This document shows positions 17,181-24,965 of a DNA stretch of 64,000 bases, one piece after another. Below the pieces are notes generated by a model. That model was given only the letters and a program-made list of their open reading frames with translations, made no database searches and was not told the origin of the DNA. Source of the DNA: Candidatus Merdivicinus excrementipullorum (lineage in GTDB: Bacteria > Bacillota > Clostridia > Oscillospirales > Ruminococcaceae); assembly GCA_018716725.1 (NCBI GenBank), contig DVJP01000077.1, positions 47,605 through 111,604 of the forward strand, in the 5' to 3' direction. The translations under genes were made by a program, and so were the position numbers. The first letter of the stretch is position 1, and each line of letters begins with the position of its first letter.

Positions 17181-17229
17181 ACAACAGCACTGTCCGGTTT
17201 CGCATGTGGGGCGGTGCTGTTTTTATTTG
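17159..17229 (+). ncRNA. Candidate small RNA, copy 2
   Basis: Same organisation as copy 1 but with an unrelated terminator stem: AACAGCACTGTCC (17183-17195) pairs with GGGCGGTGCTGTT (17209-17221) through 13 pairs with two G-U, then TTTTATTT. The predicted RNA of about 70 nt ends head-on against the second RHH gene, overlapping its stop codon at 17223-17225. Confidence 0.5.
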
Positions 17230-17405
17230 CTGAGTTCTTCGTCAATCTTAGCGTTCAGCCATTCCGCTTTGGTTTTCCCTTCTGCGCGTAATTTTTGTTC
17301 AAATCGTTCCATTTTTTCACGCTCAACCACTACGCTGAATGTTTTTTTGCTAATACGCCGCAATTTCATGTACTCAGCACGGCTCTTTTCCGCGATGTTT
17401 ACCAC
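17223..17405 (-). CDS. Ribbon-helix-helix family protein with unclear start codon
   Basis: Up to 60 residues: strand KKTFSVVVE, helix REKMERFEQKLRAEG, helix TKAEWLNAKIDEELSK, an RHH-like fold. The start is odd. The strong AGGAGGTG is too close to GTG at 17405 and 8 nt from an ATC codon at 17396. The first ATG (17369) has no site but would still keep the whole fold (48 residues). Its promoter carries a perfect 14-bp palindrome, so it probably represses itself. Confidence 0.6.
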   Translation of the reverse strand: MVNIAEKSRAEYMKLRRISKKTFSVVVEREKMERFEQKLRAEGKTKAEWLNAKIDEELSK

Positions 17406-17409
17406 CTCC

Positions 17410-17454
17410 TATAACGCGTGATTTCATTGTATCATATAACGCGTTATACGTCAA
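17410..17454 (-). promoter_or_regulatory. Promoter and palindromic operator of the second RHH gene
   Basis: Minus strand: TTGACG (17454-17449), 17-nt spacer, TACAAT (17431-17426). The spacer holds the perfect palindrome TATAACGCGTTATA (17435-17448). Ten of its 14 bases recur just after the -10 (TATAACGCGT at 17410-17419). Two sites flanking the -10 fit a cooperative RHH operator. Confidence 0.8.
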
Positions 17455-17482
17455 GAGGTTTTGCAAATCTTCTGAAAAAAAT

Positions 17483-17688
17483 TGTAGGGGACGATGCCCA
17501 CATCGTCCCCAATACCTGATATTCTGTGGGCGGATGTGGGCATCCGCCCCTACAAATTTGTTACCTGTTTCGTTCTACCAAAACGCTAGAAGATGAAACC
17601 CATCGAATCGGCGAATTTATTTCGCCGCCCGGCGGTTGAATAGGAATTGAAACGCCGCGGCGAATTGCGACCGGCGGCTCGCCGGGGC
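17483..17688. repeat. Hairpin-repeat block 5
   Basis: Two bracketed hairpins (GGGACGATGCCCACATCGTCCC near 17490-17510 and GGCGGATGTGGGCATCCGCC near 17528-17547). The common linker with AGAAGATGAAACCCATCG follows, then GGCGAATTTATTTCGCC, AGGAATTGAAACGCCGCGGC and CCGGCGGCTCGCCGG, ending at the -35 box of radA. Confidence 0.8.
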
Positions 17689-17717
17689 TTGACAAGCGGT
17701 GTAATCTCTGCTACATT
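17689..17717 (+). promoter_or_regulatory. Promoter of radA
   Basis: TTGACA, 17-nt spacer, TACATT. It starts within two bases of the preceding repeat hairpin. Confidence 0.7.
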
Positions 17718-17759
17718 TATATTGTATGCATAAATTGGAACCCGGAGGGACTGCCCGTT

Positions 17760-19163
17760 ATGTTAAAATCCAAGGAAATCTTCGTCTGCCGGGAATGCGG
17801 CTATGAAACCCCAAAGTGGCTGGGAAAATGCCCATCCTGCGGCCAGTGGAACACATTGGAGCAGTCCGCTCCCCTCTCCTCCAATTCCGCCCTGCTCCGG
17901 GGCGGAAAAGCCGCCAAGGTGTCCCAAATCGGGGACATCCAGGCCGACGCGGACATCCGCTACCTGACCGGCATTTCCGAGCTGGACCGGGTGCTGGGCG
18001 GCGGGCTTGTCAAAGGCTCCCTGGTTTTGCTGGGGGGCGACCCGGGCATCGGAAAATCCACCCTGCTTTTGCAGGTCTGCCAGAGCTTAGGGGCCAAGCA
18101 CAAGGTGCTCTATGTTTCCGGCGAGGAATCCGCCCGGCAGATTAAGCTTCGGGCCACCCGTCTGGGCGTTGCTTCCAAAAACCTTTTCGTCCTGTCCTGC
18201 AACGATCTGGACACCATCCTGGCCACTATCCGGGAGGAGAAGCCGGAAATCGTCATGGTGGATTCCATCCAGACCATGATGTTAGCGTCAGTGGCCTCGG
18301 CGGCCGGCAGCGTCACCCAGGTGCGGGAATGCGCCAACGTCTTGCTGGGCGTGGCCAAAGAAAAGGACATCTCCATTATCCTGGTGGGCCATGTGACCAA
18401 GGAAGGGAATTTGGCCGGGCCGAGAGTGCTCGAGCACATCGTGGACGCCGTGTTCCATTTTGAAGGGGAGCAGCACCACGCCTACCGCATTCTGCGGGCG
18501 GTAAAAAACCGTTACGGCGCTACAAATGAAATCGCCGTTTTTGAAATGCGGGACAACGGCCTTTCCCAGGTGGAAAATCCATCGGCCATGCTGCTGGCAG
18601 AACGGCCCGAAGCGGTTTCCGGAAGCTGCGTGGTCTGCGTTTTGGAGGGCAGCCGCCCCATTCTGGCGGAGGTGCAGGCTTTGATTACCAAGTCCGGATT
18701 CCCCACACCCCGGCGGATGGCCACCGGTTTCGATTACAACCGGATGTCCATGCTGCTGGCGGTTTTGGAAAAACGGGCTGGGTATGTGTTCGGCAGTTTG
18801 GATGCATATATTAACGTGGTGGGGGGCTTAAAGCTGGACGAACCGGCCTGCGACCTGCCCATCGCCCTGGCCATGGTTTCCGGCCTGCGGGACCGGCCCA
18901 TCCCGGCAAACCTTTTGGCCATTGGGGAAATCGGCCTGGGGGGCGAAATCCGCAGCGTTACCAGGCTGGAGGACCGGATTAAGGAGGCGGAGCGCATGGG
19001 CTTTGAAAAGGTGCTGATCCCCTCTTCTTCCTTAGATAAGCTGAACCCGAAAAAGTTCAAAATCCGGTTAATCGGCGCGGCGGACATCCGGGAAGCGTTA
19101 GTGGCATTGGCGGAAACTTCGCCCAAAGCCGTGAAATCCCCGTCGGAATCACTTACAAAATAG
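17760..19163 (+). CDS. radA: DNA repair protein RadA
   Basis: 467 residues. Four-cysteine zinc finger CRECGYETPKWLGKCPSC (residues 10-27), RecA-like ATPase with Walker A GGDPGIGKST (about 97) and Walker B IVMVDSI, the RadA-specific KNRYGATNEI, and a C-terminal Lon-protease-like domain lacking the catalytic Ser-Lys pair. RadA helps branch migration in homologous recombination. GGAGGG precedes the ATG at 17760. It is followed after 11 bp by a flavin-barrel gene. Confidence 0.95.
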   Translation: MLKSKEIFVCRECGYETPKWLGKCPSCGQWNTLEQSAPLSSNSALLRGGKAAKVSQIGDIQADADIRYLTGISELDRVLGGGLVKGSLVLLGGDPGIGKSTLLLQVCQSLGAKHKVLYVSGEESARQIKLRATRLGVASKNLFVLSCNDLDTILATIREEKPEIVMVDSIQTMMLASVASAAGSVTQVRECANVLLGVAKEKDISIILVGHVTKEGNLAGPRVLEHIVDAVFHFEGEQHHAYRILRAVKNRYGATNEIAVFEMRDNGLSQVENPSAMLLAERPEAVSGSCVVCVLEGSRPILAEVQALITKSGFPTPRRMATGFDYNRMSMLLAVLEKRAGYVFGSLDAYINVVGGLKLDEPACDLPIALAMVSGLRDRPIPANLLAIGEIGLGGEIRSVTRLEDRIKEAERMGFEKVLIPSSSLDKLNPKKFKIRLIGAADIREALVALAETSPKAVKSPSESLTK

Positions 19164-19174
19164 GAGGATCGGCC

Positions 19175-19693
19175 ATGTTGGATGCAAAACAAATTCTTCC
19201 CCCTTTGCGCCGGAAAGACCGGGAAATTACCGGCGATGCCGCCATTGAAAACATCTTGGACCGCTGCGACGTCTGCCGCATCGCCTTAAACGGCCTGGAA
19301 GGGTATCCTTACATTGTCCCCCTGAATTTTGGCTGGGAAAAAAAGGACGGCGCTTATGTTTTCTACTTTCACTGCGCCAAAGCCGGGACGAAGCTGGACC
19401 TGCTGCGGGCAGACGGGCGCTGCGCCTTTGAGCTGGACGCCGGCCACAAGCTCCTTTGGGCGGAGGACCCGGCGGAAACCGGCATGGCTTATGAAAGCGT
19501 CTGCGGCTTGGGGCGGATTACAGAGGTTTTGTCCCCTGAGGAAAAGCTCCGCGGCCTGCGGCGCCTTTTGTACCAATACACCGGCGAGGAAGAAACCCCT
19601 TTAAAGGAAAATACTGTAAACGGGGTGACAGTCCTCCGGATGGAGGTTTTGGAGCTGCGGGCGAAAAAATGTCCGGAGACCGGGTTGGCATAG
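19175..19693 (+). CDS. Pyridoxamine 5'-phosphate oxidase-like FMN-binding protein
   Basis: 172 residues of the split-barrel flavin fold, close to the NimA-like branch: RRKDREITGDAAIENILDRC at the start, GYPYIVPLNFGWE for the barrel, and FHCAKAGTKLDLL for the flavin or heme face. Members reduce small molecules or bind FMN/heme; some give nitroimidazole resistance. The true substrate is unknown. AGGAGG is 7 nt before the ATG. It is probably co-transcribed with radA. Confidence 0.8.
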   Translation: MLDAKQILPPLRRKDREITGDAAIENILDRCDVCRIALNGLEGYPYIVPLNFGWEKKDGAYVFYFHCAKAGTKLDLLRADGRCAFELDAGHKLLWAEDPAETGMAYESVCGLGRITEVLSPEEKLRGLRRLLYQYTGEEETPLKENTVNGVTVLRMEVLELRAKKCPETGLA

Positions 19694-19714
19694 CCAGCGA
19701 GCTTTGACCAAGCA

Positions 19715-20110
19715 TTTTGCAGGGACGGGTTTACCCTGCCCGCCGGAATTCCCGAAATATTTCGTATAAAATGCGGGCCGATGTGGGCATCGGCCCCTAC
19801 AATATGTCCCCTAAAAACAATAGAAAATGAAACCTACCCCTACGGCGAATTTATTTCGCCGTCCAACGGTTGGATAGAAATTGAAACGCCGCGGCGAATT
19901 ATCGGCCCGGATTCCGGGCCGGCGACGGTTCGCCATTCGCACAAAAATTTCGGGGAAATCGGCGGGGCGTCGAGGACGCCGCCCCCTACAATGTGTCCCC
20001 TAAAAAACAATAGAAAATGAAACCTACCCCTACGGCGAATTTATTTCGCCGTCCAGCGGTTAGATAAAGGCTGTACGGCCGCGTCGAATTACCGGCGGCG
20101 GTTCGCCGCA
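19715..20110. repeat. Hairpin-repeat block 6 (two near-identical tandem halves)
   Basis: The segment from CCTACAATATGTCCCCTAAAA onward (about 19794-19930) recurs at about 19983-20110: bracket, linker AATAGAAAATGAAACCTACC, GGCGAATTTATTTCGCCG, and a CCAACGG/CCAGCGG linker. Bracketed units GGCCGATGTGGGCATCGGCC (19777-19797) and GGGGCGTCGAGGACGCCGCCCC (19963-19985) precede each half. It ends with GGCGGCGGTTCGCCGC one base before the GH3 ribosome site. Confidence 0.8.
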
Positions 20111-20125
20111 GAAAGGATGAGTAAT

Positions 20126-22015
20126 ATGGATTTCAAAAAACGAGCAAAAGAACTGGTTTCCAAAATGACTTTGGAGGAAAAAATGGGGCAGATGAAGTAT
20201 AACGCCCCGGCAATCCCCCGGCTGGGCATTCCCGCCTACAACTGGTGGAACGAAGCCCTCCACGGCGTGGCCCGCTCCGGGACCGCCACCGTATTCCCCC
20301 AGGCTATCGGCATGGCCGCCAGCTTTAATGACGAGCTGATGGAGGAGGTAGCCACTGCTATTTCCGACGAGGCCCGGGCCAAATACAACGAATACAAAAC
20401 CTACGGCGAAACCCAGATTTACCAGGGATTGACCCTTTGGTCCCCCAACATCAACATTTTCCGCGACCCCCGCTGGGGCCGGGGCCACGAAACCTATGGC
20501 GAGGATCCTTACCTCACCGGCCGCATGGGCTCCGCCTTTGTCCGGGGATTGCAGGGCTACGACCCCGTTTACCGCAAAACCGACGCCACTTTGAAGCACT
20601 TTGCCGTCCACAGCGGCCCGGAAGGCCTGCGCCACGGCTTCAACGCCGAAGTCAATCAGAAGGATCTTTACGAAACCTACCTGTCCGCCTTCCGCTACTG
20701 CATCGATCACTCCCACCCGGCAGCCGTTATGGGCGCCTACAATCGGGTAAACGGCGAGGCTTGCTGCGCCAGCCCCACTTTAATAAAGGAAATCCTCCGA
20801 GGGGAATTCGGCTTTGACGGTTACTATGTGTCCGACTGCGGCGCTATCCGGGACATCGACATGTTCCACAAGCTGGCCGCTTCTCCGGACGAAAGCGCCG
20901 CCATGGCCGCCAACGCCGGCTGCGACTTGAACTGCGGCGACGCCTATGTATACCTCCAGGTGGCCTACGAAAAGGGCCTTGTTTCCGAGGAGGTCATTAC
21001 CGAATCTGTGGAACGGCTCATGGAGGCCCGGCTGCGCCTTGGCATGTTTGACGATGACTGCCCCTATGACAGCATCACCATGGACGTGGTGGAATCTCCC
21101 GAGCACATCGCCTTAAACCGGGAAATGGCCCGCCAGAGCATGGTTCTCTTGAAAAATAACGGCATTCTTCCTTTAAAGGGCGGCGAAACCATCGCCGTGA
21201 TCGGCCCCAACGCCGACAGCCAGAGCGTCCTGCTGGGCAACTACAACGGCACCCCTTCCCAGTACACCACCCTGCTTCGGGGCATCCAGGAGGCTTCCTC
21301 CGGCAAGGTCAATTACGCCCGGGGCTGCCACCTCTATAAGGACGACGAACCCGGCAGCTGCGCCGAACATCCCTACCGGGAAGCCGTTTTGGCGGCAAAG
21401 CGCAGCGATGTGGTCATTCTCTGCATGGGCTTGGACCCCACAATGGAAGGGGAACAGGGCGACGCCTTCAACGGCGACGGCAGCGGCGATAAAGTGGATC
21501 TGGAACTGCCGTCCTGCCAGAAGGTTCTCTATGAGGAAATCATCAAAACCGAAAAACCGGTGATCTTTGTCAATGTGTCCGGCAGCTGTATCAGCCTTGT
21601 CCGCCAGGATGAGGAATGCGCCGCTGTAATCCAGTGTTTCTATCCCGGCGCCGAGGGCGGCCATGCCCTTGCCGACATCCTTTTCGGCAAGGTTTCCCCC
21701 AGCGGACGCCTGCCTTTGACCTTCTACCGGTCTGCGGACGATCTGCCGGACTTCACCGATTATTCCATGGAAGGCCGCACCTACCGCTTCTTTAAGGGCA
21801 GCCCCCTTTATCCCTTCGGCTTCGGCCTTTCCTACACCAGCTTTGAGGAAAACTGGCTGGACGATAAAACTGTGGAAGTAAAAAACACCGGCAAAATGGA
21901 CAGCTGGTATACGGTCCTCCAAATCCGGGATACCCCCTACCCCACCCTCATTGGCTTTACCAAAGTCTGGGTGCCGGCTGGGGAAACCGTCACCGCGGTT
22001 GTGAAACAAAACTAA
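20126..22015 (+). CDS. Family 3 glycoside hydrolase (beta-glucosidase/beta-xylosidase type)
   Basis: 629 residues. An (alpha/beta)8 domain with YNWWNEALHGVARSG (typical of the xylosidase-like branch), KHFAVHSGPE with substrate-binding Lys-His, and the nucleophile Asp237 in YYVSDCGA. A second alpha/beta sandwich domain begins near 330 (LLKNNGILPLK) and the C-terminal FnIII-like domain is shortened. There is no signal peptide, so it acts on imported oligosaccharides. I chose the ATG at 20126 since GAAAGG lies 8 nt upstream, whereas the ATG at 20117 abuts it. Substrate not certain. Confidence 0.9.
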   Translation: MDFKKRAKELVSKMTLEEKMGQMKYNAPAIPRLGIPAYNWWNEALHGVARSGTATVFPQAIGMAASFNDELMEEVATAISDEARAKYNEYKTYGETQIYQGLTLWSPNINIFRDPRWGRGHETYGEDPYLTGRMGSAFVRGLQGYDPVYRKTDATLKHFAVHSGPEGLRHGFNAEVNQKDLYETYLSAFRYCIDHSHPAAVMGAYNRVNGEACCASPTLIKEILRGEFGFDGYYVSDCGAIRDIDMFHKLAASPDESAAMAANAGCDLNCGDAYVYLQVAYEKGLVSEEVITESVERLMEARLRLGMFDDDCPYDSITMDVVESPEHIALNREMARQSMVLLKNNGILPLKGGETIAVIGPNADSQSVLLGNYNGTPSQYTTLLRGIQEASSGKVNYARGCHLYKDDEPGSCAEHPYREAVLAAKRSDVVILCMGLDPTMEGEQGDAFNGDGSGDKVDLELPSCQKVLYEEIIKTEKPVIFVNVSGSCISLVRQDEECAAVIQCFYPGAEGGHALADILFGKVSPSGRLPLTFYRSADDLPDFTDYSMEGRTYRFFKGSPLYPFGFGLSYTSFEENWLDDKTVEVKNTGKMDSWYTVLQIRDTPYPTLIGFTKVWVPAGETVTAVVKQN

Positions 22016-22036
22016 ATCGAATTTCGGGAGGTTCTC

Positions 22037-23410
22037 ATGGGAGAACGGGTTAAAGATATGACCAAAGGCCGGCCCGCCAGATTAATCGTCGGGTTTGCCC
22101 TGCCTTTGATGCTGGGGAATATGTTTCAGCAGCTTTACACCATGGTGGACGCCATTGTGGTTGGCCAGGGGGTCGGGGTGGAAGCCCTGGCCGCCCTGGG
22201 ATCCGCCGACTGGCCCAACTGGCTGGTGACAGGGCTGGTAATCGGCTTTACACAGGGGTTCTCCATTCGGATTTCCCAGCGGTTTGGGGCGGAGGACTAC
22301 CAGGGGCTGCGGAAAACGGCGGCCATGTCCATTTTGCTGACCGCCGCGGTTGCCGTGGTGTTTACCATCCTGAGCTTAAGCCTTTCCCGGCCCGTCCTGA
22401 TCCTGCTGGACACGCCGGCAAATGTCTTTGACAACGCCCTTTTATATCTGCGGATTATCTTTGCAGGGATTCCTATCATCCTGGGATATAACGTCCTTTC
22501 CGCTTTCTTACGGGCGTTGGGGGACAGCCGCACCCCTTTGGTTGCGATGATTATAGCGGCCTGCATCAACACCGCCCTGGACCTCCTGTTTGTCATGGTC
22601 TTTCACTGGGGCGTAGCGGGGGCTGCCATCGCGACGGTGTTCGCCCAGTTCTGTTCCTGCGTATTCTGCTTTTACGCTGTCCGGCGGATTTCCTTTTTCC
22701 GGATGGAAAAATCCGACTGGCAGCTGGACTGGCGCAATATCTGGGACCTTATTAAGCTGGGCTCCCCCACCGCTTTCCAAAACGGGGTCATCGGCGTGGG
22801 AGGATTAGCGGTGCAGTATGTCATTAACGGCTATGGTTTCCTGTTTGTGGCGGGATTTACCGCTACCAACAAGCTCTATGGGCTTTTGGAGATTGCCGCT
22901 TCCTCCTTCGGTTATTCCATGACCACCTATGTGGGCCAGAACCTGGGGGCAAAACGGACGGACCGGATCAAATCCGGGATGCGGGCCGGGCTTCTTATGG
23001 CCGTGGGCACAGCGGCGGCCATTGGGATTTTCATGCTGATCTTCGGCAAATTTGTCCTGCGGCTGTTTATTTCCGGCGACCCGTCGGAAACGGAACAGGT
23101 TTTGGAGATTGCGTACCATTACTTATCCATTATGTGTATCCTGCTGCCGGTTTTGTACCTGTTATGGATGTACCGGTCGGCGCTGATGGGCATGGGGGAT
23201 ACGGTGGTGCCCATGCTTTCCGGCATGGTGGAGCTGGCCATGCGGATGTTCATGGTGCTCATCATGTCCCGGGTTTGGGGCGTAAACGCGGTGTACTGGG
23301 CGGAAAGCGCGGCCTGGACAGGGGCGGCGGTTCTGCTGGCCATTGTGTATTACTGGCGCGCCGGGCGGGGAGGCCCCGCGGCCAATTCGCCGCGGCGTTT
23401 CGATTCCTGA
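22037..23410 (+). CDS. MATE family efflux transporter
   Basis: 457 residues with twelve helices. It starts MGERVKDMTKGRPARLIVGFALPL, the usual MATE entry, and has the duplicated 6+6 layout. Members export drugs or metabolites using Na+ or H+. GGAGG precedes the ATG; it is 21 bp after GH3. The last 17 or so codons (after WRAGRGG) are read from a hairpin repeat: the AATTCGCCGCGGCGTTTCGAT linker of the repeat family encodes part of the tail and the TGA. The original stop was probably lost when the repeat arrived. Confidence 0.9.
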   Translation: MGERVKDMTKGRPARLIVGFALPLMLGNMFQQLYTMVDAIVVGQGVGVEALAALGSADWPNWLVTGLVIGFTQGFSIRISQRFGAEDYQGLRKTAAMSILLTAAVAVVFTILSLSLSRPVLILLDTPANVFDNALLYLRIIFAGIPIILGYNVLSAFLRALGDSRTPLVAMIIAACINTALDLLFVMVFHWGVAGAAIATVFAQFCSCVFCFYAVRRISFFRMEKSDWQLDWRNIWDLIKLGSPTAFQNGVIGVGGLAVQYVINGYGFLFVAGFTATNKLYGLLEIAASSFGYSMTTYVGQNLGAKRTDRIKSGMRAGLLMAVGTAAAIGIFMLIFGKFVLRLFISGDPSETEQVLEIAYHYLSIMCILLPVLYLLWMYRSALMGMGDTVVPMLSGMVELAMRMFMVLIMSRVWGVNAVYWAESAAWTGAAVLLAIVYYWRAGRGGPAANSPRRFDS

Positions 23411-23769
23411 CCAACCGCTGGACGTGCTCTTGTCGTGAATAAATTCACGACGACTCGCCGTAGGGGTAGGTTTCATCTTCTATCGTTTTTGTAAAACGGA
23501 ACAGAAAACGGGATTGTAAGGGCGGGATTTCCCCGCCCTGCAAATTTTTCCGGGACATTTCGATAGGAATGTAGGGGACGGGTTTCCCGTCCCGCCGGTT
23601 TTTCTGGGATATTTCAGCCATTCACGCGGGCCGGGCGACCCGGCCCGCATATCACACGAAATGTTTCGGAAAAATCGCCGGGCGAACGCAGTTCGCCCCT
23701 ACAAATACGTTTTCCGTTTGGCTTTACGGAAACGATGGGGGTGCCGGATTATCACCGGCGATTCGCCGG
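23370..23769. repeat. Hairpin-repeat block 7
   Basis: Reverse-oriented copy of the common module (GCCGCGGCGTTTC linker, GAC-CAACCGCTGGACG linker, TCGTGAATAAATTCACGA palindrome), then four bracketed hairpins (near 23517-23545, 23571-23600, 23627-23652, 23680-23702) and CCGGCGATTCGCCGG at 23755-23769, flush with the stop of the next gene. It begins inside the MATE reading frame. Confidence 0.8.
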
Positions 23770-24726
23770 TTAGCCTTTGTAACCACGGTATTTGCGGACG
23801 GCTTCCAGCAAGGCCGCCACATTGTCCAGGGGCACGTCCATGCCGATTTCGATGTTCAGGCCTAAACCGCCCTCCGGCAGGTACATAGCCTCCACCGCTT
23901 CCCGGACATGGTCGTCCAGCTGAGACGGGGTGGCAAAGGGGAACAGCTGCCGGTCCAAATCCAGATTGATCGGGATTTTGCCCTTGCAGACCCGCACCAG
24001 GTTATCCAGCCCGTTGGCCCGGAACTGGGGGTTAATCATGTCAACGCCGCACTCCTGCAAGTCCGGCATAATCTCGTAAATCATGCCGTCGGTGTGCATG
24101 TACACATACCGGCCGGTGGCTTTGACCAGGCTGTAGAGCTTTGTGAAAGCGGGCTTCATGTATTTGCGCCATTTTTCCGGCCCGATGGCCAGGCCTTTCT
24201 GCATCCCCAAATCGTCGCCGAAGAAAACGATTTTTCCGGCTTTGGGCAGGATGGCCTCAATCTGGCGGCAGTTATATTCCACAACCTTGTCAATGAGAAT
24301 CTGCAGTTCCTCGCATTCCTCGGCGAAGTCAATCATGGCTTCCTCAAATCCCCGCAGATCCAACAGCCGCAGGTACATAAATCCGTGGGGAATCCGCCCG
24401 TCCCGGTTCTCCGGGATTTTCAGGGTGAGGATGTCCTCCCGGTTGGGGACCGGGTGGCCGGTGACGATGGATTCCATCCCCTCTTCCACATTCTCCCAGC
24501 GGCAGCCCCACTCATCGGTGAAAGACCCCACATGGTAGCTGTCCGGGATGGGGATGTTGTTTAAATCCGGGATGCTGGTGATAATGTCCGGATATTCCTT
24601 TGCAAGCTTCACCAAATCTTCCCCGTATTTCATCCAGGCGGCAGGCAGCATCCCGAAGGACACGGGGATTTCCTCCGGATGATCGTAGGTCATGGCCTTG
24701 AGCAGCAGCTCTCCTTGATTGTACAT
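23770..24726 (-). CDS. Uroporphyrinogen decarboxylase-family protein (methyltransferase-like)
   Basis: 318 residues with the URO-D barrel but not true HemE. Seen: PEEIPVSFGMLPAAW near the start, FFGDDLGMQKGLAIGPEKWRKYMKP, YVYMHTDGMIYEIMPDLQECGVDMINPQ, and a C-terminal GLGLNIEIGMD. This matches the MtaA/CmuA-like group of corrinoid or methylcobamide-related proteins common in clostridia. The His in MHTDG takes the place of the zinc ligand of methyltransferases. The ATG at 24726 follows GGGGAG. It is divergent from an AraC gene that may control it. Substrate unknown. Confidence 0.75.
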   Translation of the reverse strand: MYNQGELLLKAMTYDHPEEIPVSFGMLPAAWMKYGEDLVKLAKEYPDIITSIPDLNNIPIPDSYHVGSFTDEWGCRWENVEEGMESIVTGHPVPNREDILTLKIPENRDGRIPHGFMYLRLLDLRGFEEAMIDFAEECEELQILIDKVVEYNCRQIEAILPKAGKIVFFGDDLGMQKGLAIGPEKWRKYMKPAFTKLYSLVKATGRYVYMHTDGMIYEIMPDLQECGVDMINPQFRANGLDNLVRVCKGKIPINLDLDRQLFPFATPSQLDDHVREAVEAMYLPEGGLGLNIEIGMDVPLDNVAALLEAVRKYRGYKG

Positions 24727-24861
24727 AAAAACTCCCCTTTTCATTTGATAAACGGGCGATTTTCCCATTATTTTTATCCTATATCAAAATGGAATTTTCT
24801 GCATTAAAAATCCAGCCTTGCCAAATTTCAAAGGCCCATGGCAAATTACCGGCATTATCCC

Positions 24862-24890
24862 TTGACAGGGGATGGCATTTCTGCTACTCT
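24862..24890 (+). promoter_or_regulatory. Promoter of the AraC gene
   Basis: TTGACA, 17-nt spacer, TACTCT. The transcript would begin near 24897, just ahead of a strong hairpin. Confidence 0.6.
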
Positions 24891-24906
24891 TATGTTATAG
24901 ATAAGA

Positions 24907-24943
24907 GAAATCCTGCAAGGCGCAGAGACTCTTGCAGGATTTT
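24907..24943 (+). promoter_or_regulatory. Leader hairpin of the AraC gene
   Basis: AAATCCTGCAAG (24908-24919) pairs perfectly with CTTGCAGGATTT (24931-24942) around 11 nt, immediately at the expected mRNA 5' end. It is followed by only TTTTA, so it could be a weak attenuator or a 5' stabilising stem. Confidence 0.6.
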
Positions 24944-24965
24944 AAAGGCAGAAAGGCGGGATTTC

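Noticed and set aside
16664..17233. Short plus-strand peptides sharing VDKKAHLMYTEFQTGF in the duplicated segment
   Set aside because: The shared peptide follows from the duplicated DNA. Its ATG overlaps the -10 box, so it cannot be translated from that promoter, and there is no ribosome site.
16844..17405. Toxin-antitoxin module formed by the two RHH genes
   Set aside because: Both are DNA-binding-type proteins with separate promoters and no toxin-like partner (RelE, MazF, HicA) beside either.
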